From Hoeflea_A sp963921345 (GTDB taxonomy: Bacteria > Pseudomonadota > Alphaproteobacteria > Rhizobiales > Rhizobiaceae), in the NCBI GenBank assembly GCA_963921345.3, contig CAWUFE020000002.1, positions 558,001-622,000 on the forward strand: a stretch of 64,000 nucleotides of DNA, read 5' to 3'. A program made the translations under genes and the position numbers. Of the stretch, positions 9,707 to 18,226 are shown piece by piece; within the stretch, counting starts at the first letter, position 1, and the number at the start of each line of letters is the position of its first letter. The notes under the pieces were generated by a model. It was not told where the DNA came from. It was given only the letters and a program-made list of their open reading frames with translations, and did no database searches.

Positions 9707-12567
9707 TCGGAAGCCCTCCCGTCGTTGCCCTCGATCACCGTCACGGTGACCGTTGCCTCGCCCGACCCGACCGGGTCGCCGTCGTCGGTCACCACCAGCC
9801 GCACATTGAACGTCCCGATGTCGTGAAACGCGTGAACGGGCTTGGCGTCGGGAGACCGCCCGCCGTCGCCGAAATCCCACGCATAGGTCATGATATTGCC
9901 ATCGGCATCGGAGGACTGGCTACCGTCGAACCGCACGATCTCACCGCGAGTGACGGTCCAATCGTCGCCCAAAACGCCGACCACCGCCGTCGGCGCGCTG
10001 TTTTCGGCGGCGTTGACCCGGACCGTCAGTGAATCGTGCGCGGAAAGGCGCAAGGCCTCGGCTTCGTCGTCTGTCACCGTCAGCGTCACCCGGTAACGAC
10101 CGGGAAACTGGTAGATATGGCGGGTTTCAACTCCGGTTGCCCCATGGCCATCGTCGAAATCCCATTCAAAAGCGAGGATGGAACCGTCGGAATCGACCGA
10201 CGCCGACCCGTCAAACGCTATTTCCTCGCCGACCGTGGCCGTGACGTCCGCTCCGGCAATCGCTTTCGGAGCCGAATTGGCCCGGCCGCTGACCACCACG
10301 GAAAAATCGATGCGCGTCTGTTGTGGCTGAGGAACACCGTTGTCGGTCAGAATGAGGCTTCCGTCATAGCTGCCCGGCACATCGTAGCGGTGTTCGACAA
10401 CCGCGCCCGAGCCGCTCGCGCCGTCACCGAAATCCCAGTCATAAGACAAGATCGCACCGTCGCGATCGTTGGCAGCCGACGCGTCGAAGCGGACGGGAAC
10501 ATGCAACGTGGTGGTCAACAGCGCCGGGAAATCGAGGACAGGCGCCCGGTTGTCGGCGGGTATCACGGTAATGGTCGTGGTCGCAACCGATTGTCCATTC
10601 TCCGCTTCCCGCTCGTCCTTGACGGTGAGATTCACCTCGTATGTGCCCGGCTCCCAATAGGTGTGCTGCACCACCGGCTGATCGTCCCCGGTGCCGTCGC
10701 CGAAGTCCCAAAGATAGAACAGAAGCCGGCCATCATCGTCCGTCGACGCCGATCCGTCGAAAGTGACGGTTTCGCCGATCGAAACGAAACGGCTCTCGCC
10801 GACCCGCGCCATGGGGCGCTGATTGACCGGGTCGCGGACGGTAACCGTGACCACATCGGTGTCGGCGGCCGTGTCGAAAACGGTGTCGTCCTGCACGCTC
10901 AGCCGCACCTTGTAGACGCCTGGCTCGTGGAAGCTGTGCCGCGCAGTGGGTCCGAACACCCGCCGGCCGTCGCCGAAATCCCACCAGTAGGACGCAATGC
11001 CGCCGTCCGGGTCATGGGACGCGCCGGCATCGAACGACACGATCTCGCCCGTCAGGACGTCGCGATCGCCGCCGCCGTCCGCAACCGGCGGCGCGTTGAC
11101 GGTCACCTCGCGCGTCGCGGTGTCGACGTTGCAGGGCAGCCCCTCGCCGTCATTGACCGTCAGTTCGACCGTATAGGTTCCGTGGTCGGGAAAGCTGTAG
11201 ACCGGGCGGCCGAAGTCGGCATCGCCGCGGTTCTGCACGATTTCGGCGCCGTCACCGAGGCGCCAGGTGTACCGCTCTATCTGCTGGTCCGGCGGTCGGG
11301 TAAACGAACCCGATCCGTCCAGCCGGACCGGCGCTCCCAGCGCGACCAGAGCGGGAATCTCGAAAATGGCGGTCGGCGGCAGCTTCACATCGAAGGAAAA
11401 ATCGACCGCGCGACCACTGGCCACGACGCCCGAGGAGTCGAACAGTTCGAGCCGGCCACGATGCTTGCCGCCCTGCGCAAACCGGCTGACGACGCGGGCA
11501 CCCTCCTGCACCTCGTCGGTACCGTCGAAATACCAGCGGTAGGACAGGGAATCGCCGTCGCTGTCGAAGGACCCGGACGCATCGAACTGCATTTCGCCGC
11601 AGGAGAGCTGGTCGATCCGGAACAGCGCATAGGGCCTGGTATTCGCCTCGGTGACGCGCACCGGCAGGTCGATGGCAACTGGCAGATCCTCGTCCCCGGT
11701 GCCGCCGCCGGCGACATTGACGACGACGGTCGCGTCGTTGGGCGACTCGGCGCCGCCTGACACGATGATCGAACTCTCACGGCCCGGTTCTCCCGGACGC
11801 AGCGCGACCCGATCGCGGTGCCATTTGCTTTTTTTGGAAGCCGTCAGCGGCGCCGAGAAAAAACGGCCTGCATAGGAGATACCGGCTCCTGCGGCGTCGA
11901 AATTCTCGACCGTCAGCGCATCCACGCCGCGAGGAACGGTAAAGCGCAGCTCCGCATATTCTCCCTCCTCTGCGATCTGGAACGTGGGTGCATAGGAAAA
12001 CAACCGAACATCGCCCGGATCCCGATTCTCGGCATCGGACCGGCTGAGGGCGACCTCGAAGACGTTGCCGTCGTCGCCGGCAATACCCTCCACGGCAAGT
12101 ACGAAACGGCGACGGTCGCCGTCGGACGCGCCCTCGGCCGCATGGACCGGGAACAAAGTGACCCATTGACCGTCGACCGCCTCGTCGGATCCGAAAGTGG
12201 CGGTGCCGAGCGGCTCCCCCTCGATCGCTTCCTGAACGACACCGTCCGAATCTCGGAACAAGCGCGGCACGCCGCCGTCCCCGTAGAGGCTGAAGCGGGT
12301 CTCGGTATTGAAGCCGCTGAGCGGTTCGTCATGGTCGCCGCCGATATCCGCGTCGAAGACGCGCAGGTAGAGCGGTGCGGACCCTTCAGGCACGGAGATA
12401 TGGATGAACTGCCGGAAGTCGTGGTCGCCTTCGAACTGCTGGGCGCGCGGACCGAAGGTGACAAGGCGCGGCGTTTCGTCAGCACGGGCCTCAGGCACGT
12501 TGCCCAGGCCGGGCGATATTGCAATGAGGGCGCCGCTCAGGAGGATGGATCCGAGCCGTACCGTCAT
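9703..12567 (-). CDS. Exported protein with about 7 PKD repeats, paralogue of the next gene
   Basis: A 954-residue protein with a signal peptide (MTVRLGSILLSGALIAISPG, cleaved near ARA-DE). Residues about 30-350 form the same N-terminal domain as the downstream giant protein (EGDHDFRQFIHISVPE; FDADIGGDHDE; LAVEGIAGDDGNVFEVAL; NFDAAG). About seven PKD repeats follow, five with WDFGDG or WDFDDG cores and the first ones degenerate. Paired cysteines occur at equivalent places in both paralogues (SCGEMQFDAS and TACHEMQFDAS). The start ATG overlaps the stop of the LysM/FecR gene as ATGA, and its own stop overlaps the GTG start of the larger paralogue, so translation of all three is probably coupled. 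Function is unknown; it is probably periplasmic or surface-exposed. Confidence 0.85.
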   Translation of the reverse strand: MTVRLGSILLSGALIAISPGLGNVPEARADETPRLVTFGPRAQQFEGDHDFRQFIHISVPEGSAPLYLRVFDADIGGDHDEPLSGFNTETRFSLYGDGGVPRLFRDSDGVVQEAIEGEPLGTATFGSDEAVDGQWVTLFPVHAAEGASDGDRRRFVLAVEGIAGDDGNVFEVALSRSDAENRDPGDVRLFSYAPTFQIAEEGEYAELRFTVPRGVDALTVENFDAAGAGISYAGRFFSAPLTASKKSKWHRDRVALRPGEPGRESSIIVSGGAESPNDATVVVNVAGGGTGDEDLPVAIDLPVRVTEANTRPYALFRIDQLSCGEMQFDASGSFDSDGDSLSYRWYFDGTDEVQEGARVVSRFAQGGKHRGRLELFDSSGVVASGRAVDFSFDVKLPPTAIFEIPALVALGAPVRLDGSGSFTRPPDQQIERYTWRLGDGAEIVQNRGDADFGRPVYSFPDHGTYTVELTVNDGEGLPCNVDTATREVTVNAPPVADGGGDRDVLTGEIVSFDAGASHDPDGGIASYWWDFGDGRRVFGPTARHSFHEPGVYKVRLSVQDDTVFDTAADTDVVTVTVRDPVNQRPMARVGESRFVSIGETVTFDGSASTDDDGRLLFYLWDFGDGTGDDQPVVQHTYWEPGTYEVNLTVKDEREAENGQSVATTTITVIPADNRAPVLDFPALLTTTLHVPVRFDASAANDRDGAILSYDWDFGDGASGSGAVVEHRYDVPGSYDGSLILTDNGVPQPQQTRIDFSVVVSGRANSAPKAIAGADVTATVGEEIAFDGSASVDSDGSILAFEWDFDDGHGATGVETRHIYQFPGRYRVTLTVTDDEAEALRLSAHDSLTVRVNAAENSAPTAVVGVLGDDWTVTRGEIVRFDGSQSSDADGNIMTYAWDFGDGGRSPDAKPVHAFHDIGTFNVRLVVTDDGDPVGSGEATVTVTVIEGNDGRASE

Positions 12568-14960
12568 TGCACTATGTTCACGATACTGACGTTGCCGGCG
12601 ATATCTGCGATCTCGATTTCGATGGTTACCTCCCCGTCGCCCGTCTGTAGCGGGATGTCCGTCTTGCCCTGATAGGCTTTTCTCGCACGGTTGTAGCGCA
12701 ACACGCCTTCGATCTCCTGCCCGTCGACTTGAACACGGTAACGGGACGTCTTGGCAACGCCCGTTGCATCGCTGGCACCGATCTTAAGGGACAGAATGGA
12801 GCTGTTCCCGTTGGGCTCGAGCGTGGCGTCCTGGCTGGTCACGACCGGCTTTTCCGAATCGAGAATGACCGTTCTTTTATCGATGGAAACAAGGCCGACG
12901 GCATTGGTTGCGACCGTTTCGATGAGATTCGGCCCCTGCGCCAGCGTAATTGCCGCCGCTCCTCGCCCGTTCGCGTTGTCCACCGGCACGCCATTGACCA
13001 CCAGATCGGCCTGTTGATCGGTGCTGATTTCGAGCTCCAGAACAGGTTCGGACGTCACCGCCGGCGGCGGCTCGGCGTAGCGTATGCGCGGCGGTTGGTC
13101 GACGATCGCGGCTTCGATCGATTCTTCGTAGGCATGTCCGGAAACCGCGGTGCTGCGCACGACCAGCGTTTCTTCCGCCGCTTCGAGCGGGATATTGACC
13201 AGAAACGCGCCTGACGGCTCCGCGTAAGTCTCCGAACGCAGCATTCCATTTGCGTCAAGCACCGATATCATCGCCTCCCTCGCTGCCGTTCCGGAAATGG
13301 TCAGCGTGTCGCCGGCCGTCAGGAAGCGACCGCGATCGTCGCGCACCAGTGAGTCGCTATAGGCGATCGCACGCTCGTCGTCCTTCAGATACTCGAACTC
13401 GATCTTTCGAACTGTTTCGTTTCCGGCCGAATCGACCGCCACCAGCGTGATCGCGTTTTCGCCTTCGTGGGCCGAGATCACATGCGTGAACCGGCCCTCC
13501 GCGTCGACTTCGACAGCGGCGCCGTCGATAACAAGCTCTGTCCCAGGTTCCGTCTCGCCGCTGATCTCAAGCTCTGCGCGCCGTACGATCGAACTCGGTT
13601 CCGGCGCCAGAATCTTCAGGAACGGCGGCGTCGTGTCGTTGCGGATTTCGAAGCGCCGCACCGTGCTCATCTGTCCCGGAAGTCCGAATGCGTCGATGGC
13701 CGCCACACGCCAGAAGTAGACCCCGGGTTCGATTTCCAGATCCTCGATCCGGTTTTCCTCGATTCCCCACAGGCTCTTCGCCATGCGGTCGAACCGGGCA
13801 TCATGGGCAATTTCCACCCAGTACTGGCCCGCGTCGTCGCCCGTTTCCCAGTCGAGGGCGATGCGATCGCCGAACAATTGCGCCTCGTCCTCCGGCGTAT
13901 GCAGCGCGATCCGGCGATGCACCTCGACCTTCTCCTGCGGTGCTTCGCCGGTCGGAACCAGGGCGCCTTCGTTGCGGCCCAGCACCATGGTCTCGCCGCG
14001 GGCGGTTATCGAAACCGGTTTGACATCGTAGTTGGAGAATTTGGCCGCCTCGTCATCCTGGCTCACCCAGAAACTGCCGGAATCGATTGTTGCATCGGCG
14101 CTCGGCAGGTTGACTTCCAGCCGGTTGCGTTTGCTCTCGGTTGCCAGCAGGGCGTAGAAATCTCCCTCGATCAGGCTGATCTGCGCCTCTTCGCGGCGTT
14201 TGAGCGGATCGACGCGCATGCGCTGGATGACCGCCTGGGAGTTGGGATTGAGCCGCAGCCGGCTGGCATCGCGAAAAACCACCTGGGCCGTCGATTCCGA
14301 CAGCGTTCGCAGTTTTTCCTGCTCATTGAGAACGGCGTTGAGAGTCCGCCCGCTCCAGCTGTTTTCGCTGGTTTTCTGCCCTTCGACCCGCCCGTGCCGG
14401 TCGCTGAGGCGCGCTTCGGCCTCGACGTCGCGCATTTCGTCGCTCTTGGCCTGCGCCGATTGCGCCCGGTCGATCGACTGGGTCGACAACGAGATGCTCT
14501 GGCCGTAGGCGCCGGCCTGCTTCTCCTTGACCGCATCGTCGCGCAGGCGGATCGCTCGGCCGATCAATATAGGCGCAAACAGCTGGGCGCCTGCCTCGTT
14601 GGCGGTCTGAATGACGGAAAGCGAGGTCTCCAGGGCGGAAATCGCCGCCTGCAGTTGGCTTGCCGGAAGTCGCAGCTCCTGATTTTCCTCGATATCGGTG
14701 ATTTCGGCCAGACCGTTCAGCCGCAGGATGATCGGCCACAGGTCGGGATCGTCGAGGTACTGCTCGGCCATGGCACGCAGACTGGCATCGGGTCCGAATC
14801 GAACGGTGACGTAGTCTTCGTCGGTATCGAAACGCTGCAACGGCCCCTTCTGCCCCTGGGCAAGCGCCGCCGGCCCGCCATTCGCCAGCACGGCGAGCGA
14901 GGCCGCGATACACACCGGGATAAGCCGGCGAAAGACCGCAGTTAAGTCTCGAAAAGTCAA
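12564..14960 (-). CDS. Exported LysM-like/FecR/Ig-like domain protein
   Basis: A 798-residue protein and first gene of the operon. A signal peptide covers about residues 1-35. Residues about 49-100 resemble a LysM-type peptidoglycan-binding unit (YVTVRFGPDASLRAMAEQYL, then DLWPIILRLN and ENQELRLPA). A helical stretch follows at about 101-180. Residues about 200-335 match a FecR domain (TLNAVLNEQEKLRTLSESTA, SRLRLNPNSQAVIQRM, LIEGDFYALLA). Beyond 340 lies a fibronectin-like unit (YWVEIAHDARFD, PGVYFWRVAAIDAFGLPGQ) and several bacterial Ig-like repeats (ITLVAVDSAGNETVRKIEFE). FecR-domain proteins are often periplasmic partners of membrane signal transducers. Placed with the cyclase at the operon end, it may tie the system to the cell wall. 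The domain calls are by eye; the role is inferred. Confidence 0.8.
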   Translation of the reverse strand: MTFRDLTAVFRRLIPVCIAASLAVLANGGPAALAQGQKGPLQRFDTDEDYVTVRFGPDASLRAMAEQYLDDPDLWPIILRLNGLAEITDIEENQELRLPASQLQAAISALETSLSVIQTANEAGAQLFAPILIGRAIRLRDDAVKEKQAGAYGQSISLSTQSIDRAQSAQAKSDEMRDVEAEARLSDRHGRVEGQKTSENSWSGRTLNAVLNEQEKLRTLSESTAQVVFRDASRLRLNPNSQAVIQRMRVDPLKRREEAQISLIEGDFYALLATESKRNRLEVNLPSADATIDSGSFWVSQDDEAAKFSNYDVKPVSITARGETMVLGRNEGALVPTGEAPQEKVEVHRRIALHTPEDEAQLFGDRIALDWETGDDAGQYWVEIAHDARFDRMAKSLWGIEENRIEDLEIEPGVYFWRVAAIDAFGLPGQMSTVRRFEIRNDTTPPFLKILAPEPSSIVRRAELEISGETEPGTELVIDGAAVEVDAEGRFTHVISAHEGENAITLVAVDSAGNETVRKIEFEYLKDDERAIAYSDSLVRDDRGRFLTAGDTLTISGTAAREAMISVLDANGMLRSETYAEPSGAFLVNIPLEAAEETLVVRSTAVSGHAYEESIEAAIVDQPPRIRYAEPPPAVTSEPVLELEISTDQQADLVVNGVPVDNANGRGAAAITLAQGPNLIETVATNAVGLVSIDKRTVILDSEKPVVTSQDATLEPNGNSSILSLKIGASDATGVAKTSRYRVQVDGQEIEGVLRYNRARKAYQGKTDIPLQTGDGEVTIEIEIADIAGNVSIVNIVQ

Positions 14961-15026
14961 GACGAATACCGCCCCCTATTGCAGCATCGATTCCCGATTT
15001 TCATTCAGTGTTGATCATAGCGGGCA

Positions 15027-15038
15027 ATCAAATTTGAT
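15027..15038. promoter_or_regulatory. Perfect 12-bp palindrome in the operon/lipoprotein divergent promoter
   Basis: The 261-bp gap 14961-15221 separates the LysM/FecR operon from the divergent M15-like lipoprotein gene. It is AT-rich and holds ATCAAATTTGAT, a perfect palindrome, 67 bp upstream of the operon start codon. This is a candidate operator or activator site. No regulator gene lies next to it, so its binder is unknown. Confidence 0.35.
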
Positions 15039-15221
15039 CTCAACACAATTTTTAATCGTGATCGGGGCCTTGGTTAATCTTGGCGTGCTGCATCTTTGAC
15101 GCTACGGGCGGTTGGCGCACGCCGACAATGACTAAGAATTAACTACGTTTTTCATGACAATTTTAACGGTTTCTCAACAGACTGACGAACGGCGACCCGT
15201 CTCGCTTGGAAGGCCGACACA

Positions 15222-15620
15222 ATGCGCAAAACACTGATCACCATTCTGATTGTGTCCCTGACCGGCCTGTCTCTGGCCGGTTGTGCCAATCTGTTCGGCT
15301 TCGGCTCGCGTTCGGCCACCGTAACCTATCAGGACACCGGCTGGTGCCTGCCGCCGAAACTGCGGCGCGTTTTGAAGCGGGTCGCCCGGCGCTATGGACC
15401 GGTAACGGTTCACTCGACGCATCGCTGGTGGCTGGAAAACCGGCGCAAGGGCGGCGCCCGCAACTCCCTGCATTTAAGATGCAGGGCAGTCGATTTCTCG
15501 GTGCGCGGCGATCCCAACTCCGTCATCGCCTACCTGAAGTCGCAGAGAGCCGTCGGCGGCTACAAATATTATCCTTCAGGCCACTATCACATCGACACGG
15601 GACCGCGACGGACCTGGTGA
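15222..15620 (+). CDS. M15/YcbK-like peptidoglycan hydrolase lipoprotein
   Basis: A 132-residue protein with a lipoprotein signal peptide and lipobox LSLAG-C (Cys 21). The body matches the small zinc D-Ala-D-Ala carboxypeptidase-like fold: STHRWWLENRRKGGARNSLH, where SLHLRCRAVDF supplies His 84 and Asp 91, and GHYHIDTGPRRTW supplies the third ligand, His 123, in the usual HxDxGPxRxW context. It would act on cell-wall peptides from a membrane anchor facing the periplasm. GGAAGG precedes the ATG at a normal distance. It is divergent from the LysM/FecR operon, which may or may not share its wall-related role. Peptidase activity is inferred from the metal-site motif. Confidence 0.8.
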   Translation: MRKTLITILIVSLTGLSLAGCANLFGFGSRSATVTYQDTGWCLPPKLRRVLKRVARRYGPVTVHSTHRWWLENRRKGGARNSLHLRCRAVDFSVRGDPNSVIAYLKSQRAVGGYKYYPSGHYHIDTGPRRTW

Positions 15621-15706
15621 TCCTGCCTGAATCGGTTTCTCACCTTCTTGAACTCGATATCGAGGAACTGGCCATAGCGGCTTGATCCGATTCACGGTTC
15701 TGCCAA

Positions 15707-16972
15707 TCAGGATTCGGAGTGCCCGGGACCGGCGGCCTCTTCGGCCGGACCGGGCGGCGTTTCCGCATCCGGGTGCAGCACGCCTGTCGTCTGCGTTCCC
15801 TGGACTGCGATGGGTTGTACGGGACCAGTACGGTCGGGCGCTTCGGCGGCGAACCGGCGGATCACGCTGACAACGGCCGTCAGCCCGGCGAGAATGGCGA
15901 ACAGCGACACCAGACCGGCCGGTCCCGCCAGGCCGACCGAATAGGGACCGGAGAAAGCGCCGAACAGAACGCCGACATTGAGCGTCAGAACCAGCGTACC
16001 GCTGGCGGGCACGATCTGGTTGGGGGCAATATGGTCGTTGGCATGCGCCACGCAGATGGAGTAGACCGGCAACGTCAGGGCGCCGATCAGGGCGATGGCC
16101 GGGTAGACGTTGTCTCCGAACAGCCCACCTGCCAGGGCGAAGCAGACCCCGACATTGAGGACCGACGCCGCGGCGATCACGAACCTCCGGTCCATGCGGT
16201 CCGACAGCCACCCCATCGGGAATTGCGCGGCGGCGCCCGAAAGGGTGCCGACGACCAGCAGCAAAGTCGCTTCCGCCGGCGGCATGCCGCGGGCCAGACC
16301 GTAGAGCGGGATGCCGATGTAGAAGGCCGCCTGTGCAGCGCCATTGAACAGCGCGCCCAACATGGCCGCCGGTGAAATCTGTGCCAGCTGCTTCGCCGAC
16401 AGGCGTTCGGGCGCTTCGTAGTCCGGCGCCGGATTGCGCGAGATCATCAGCGGCAGCAGCGACAGCGATATGAGCGTCGAAGTCAGCACGAACAGCACCG
16501 CACCACCCGGGTCGTCTACGCCGGCCAGTCCCTGACCGAGCGACGAGCCGGCGGTCTGGATGACGAAATAGGCCGACAGGATAACGGCACGCGACCGGTT
16601 TTCGGCCTTGGCGTTGAGCCAGCTCTCGGTGATCACGTAGAGGCCCGGAAAACAGAAGCCCGCCAAGAACCGCATGGCGGCCCAGCTCCAGGCGTCGATG
16701 GTGACGACATGCACGATAGCCGAGACGGAGCACAGTGAGGCGAGCGCCGCGAACGAGCGCACATGGCCGACCCGCTCCACCAGTTTCGGCGCATAGGCGG
16801 AACCGAGCAGCGCGCCCAGCGGATAGCCGGCCTGGATCAGGCCGATGGTGGTGTCGCCAAAGCCGATCGACGCGCCGCGGATCGTCAGCAGTGTCGACAG
16901 CAGCCCGTTGGCCGCCATCAGCATCAGCATGCCGGCAAAGAGCGCCCAGTTTTCCTTCAAAGCCCGGATCAT
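15707..16972 (-). CDS. MFS transporter, YcaD-like
   Basis: A 421-residue membrane protein with about 12 predicted transmembrane helices. The signature GYPLGALLGSAYAPKLVERV in the loop 2-3 region and QFPMGWLSDRMDRR in the second half are MFS hallmarks. The arrangement resembles the YcaD/UMF subgroup of uncharacterised exporters. The last 45 residues form a proline- and glycine-rich cytoplasmic tail (DAETPPGPAEEAAGPGHSES) that is longer than usual. It is transcribed alone, ending 86 bp from the M15-like gene and divergent from the GT90-type glycosyltransferase. The substrate cannot be inferred from the sequence. Confidence 0.88.
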   Translation of the reverse strand: MIRALKENWALFAGMLMLMAANGLLSTLLTIRGASIGFGDTTIGLIQAGYPLGALLGSAYAPKLVERVGHVRSFAALASLCSVSAIVHVVTIDAWSWAAMRFLAGFCFPGLYVITESWLNAKAENRSRAVILSAYFVIQTAGSSLGQGLAGVDDPGGAVLFVLTSTLISLSLLPLMISRNPAPDYEAPERLSAKQLAQISPAAMLGALFNGAAQAAFYIGIPLYGLARGMPPAEATLLLVVGTLSGAAAQFPMGWLSDRMDRRFVIAAASVLNVGVCFALAGGLFGDNVYPAIALIGALTLPVYSICVAHANDHIAPNQIVPASGTLVLTLNVGVLFGAFSGPYSVGLAGPAGLVSLFAILAGLTAVVSVIRRFAAEAPDRTGPVQPIAVQGTQTTGVLHPDAETPPGPAEEAAGPGHSES

Positions 16973-17203
16973 GGATCAGCCACTATCATCGGATCCGGAG
17001 GCGGTGAAGAGGTCATTTGCGCAACGTTTCGGCACCGTGCGTGCGCATTCACTTCACCCGGCAATTTAACACTGGAATTTCGTGTGCACTTGCGCCACAA
17101 GAACACGCCGACGGGTTTCGAGCAGCCGCCTGGGGGAGAGGGACAACCTCCGGCAGGCCGGTCTGAAGCGCCGAAGTGTTGGGGGCGTTTCGGGAGTCCA
17201 GGC

Positions 17204-18208
17204 ATGACGCACGCCTTGGTGCAGCGGATCAGGAAAAAACTCATCAAGCAGCGACCGGCCCGCGTGGCCTATTATGCGCGCAACTTCGCCCGCGACCTGT
17301 CTCCGCAAATTATCTACCGAAACCGTCGCGAACCGCTTCTGAAGCGCGCCCTCGCCTACGACCCGGACGATCTCTCGACCCGCATCAACTACTACAACAA
17401 ACTGACCCCAGGCACGCGCCTGAGCGAGGGCACCGGAGCCGTCAACGACATTTCCTTCGACCGGTCCTTCTACTACTACGACCTCAAGGAACACGCCCGC
17501 TACTTTCCAAGGAACCTGCGCTTCCATTATCTGTTCGGCGATGTGATCCACGTCCCGGACGTGCCATGTATCGTCAAGAGCCGGCCGATCGGCGAGGACA
17601 ACCGCAACTCCGCCATCATGAAGCTCGAGAAGTTGCGGCATTTCTTCATTCCAACGGACAACACGCCGTTCGACGACAAGAAGCCGTTGGCGGTCTGGCG
17701 CGGTAGCGACCACAATCCCAAGCGCGTCGAGCTAATGCGTCACTACCACGGCCACACCCTGTGCGACATCGGGCTCACCAATGTTCCGGAAGACGATCCG
17801 CGCCGAGGCACATTTCTCAACCCGGCCGAGCAGATGGCCTACAAATACATCATCTCCATCGAGGGGATCGATGTGGCGACCAACCTGAAATGGATCATGG
17901 CATCCAACTCGTTGTGTCTGATGCCGGATTCGGTTTACGAGACCTGGTTCATGGAAGGGCGGCTGGAACCGGGGCAGCATTTCGTTCGCGTCGCCGACGA
18001 TTTCTCCGATCTCGAAGACAAGATCCTGCATTACGAAAGGCGCCCGCAGGAGGCGCGGGACATCATCCGCAACGCCAACGCCTATGTCGCACAGTTCCTC
18101 GAGCCGGAACGCGAACAGATCCTGTCGCTCTTGGTGCTCTACAAATATTTCGTCGTCACCGGCCAGATCGAGCTGGACCCCGATCTGGCCGATCTGATTG
18201 CGGCCTGA
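17204..18208 (+). CDS. Glycosyltransferase family 90 (CAP10-like) protein
   Basis: A 334-residue protein starting at MTHALVQRIRKKL, with GGGAG nine bases upstream; an open frame continues upstream but is not protein-like. The core motif of the CAP10/GT90 family is visible: KKPLAVWRGSDHNPKRVELM, then KYIISIEGIDVATNLKWIMA and VYETWFMEGRLEPGQHFVRV, ending with DDFSDLEDKI. In Gram-negative bacteria such enzymes usually add sugars to the lipopolysaccharide core, as cytoplasmic membrane-associated transferases. It has no signal peptide and a basic N terminus, which fits that place. It is monocistronic and converges with gmaS 18 bp downstream. The acceptor and donor sugar are unknown. Confidence 0.8.
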   Translation: MTHALVQRIRKKLIKQRPARVAYYARNFARDLSPQIIYRNRREPLLKRALAYDPDDLSTRINYYNKLTPGTRLSEGTGAVNDISFDRSFYYYDLKEHARYFPRNLRFHYLFGDVIHVPDVPCIVKSRPIGEDNRNSAIMKLEKLRHFFIPTDNTPFDDKKPLAVWRGSDHNPKRVELMRHYHGHTLCDIGLTNVPEDDPRRGTFLNPAEQMAYKYIISIEGIDVATNLKWIMASNSLCLMPDSVYETWFMEGRLEPGQHFVRVADDFSDLEDKILHYERRPQEARDIIRNANAYVAQFLEPEREQILSLLVLYKYFVVTGQIELDPDLADLIAA

Positions 18209-18226
18209 CTGAACGGCCTGGTCGGA

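Noticed and set aside
9707..9880. N-terminal extension of the large PKD protein
   Set aside because: The residues are Arg/Gly-rich and lie inside the preceding gene. The GTG at 9706 has a strong ribosome binding site and a signal peptide.
16763..17203. Long N-terminal extension of the GT90-type protein
   Set aside because: It overlaps the promoter and start of the divergent MFS gene and is not protein-like. The ATG at 17204 has a ribosome binding site.
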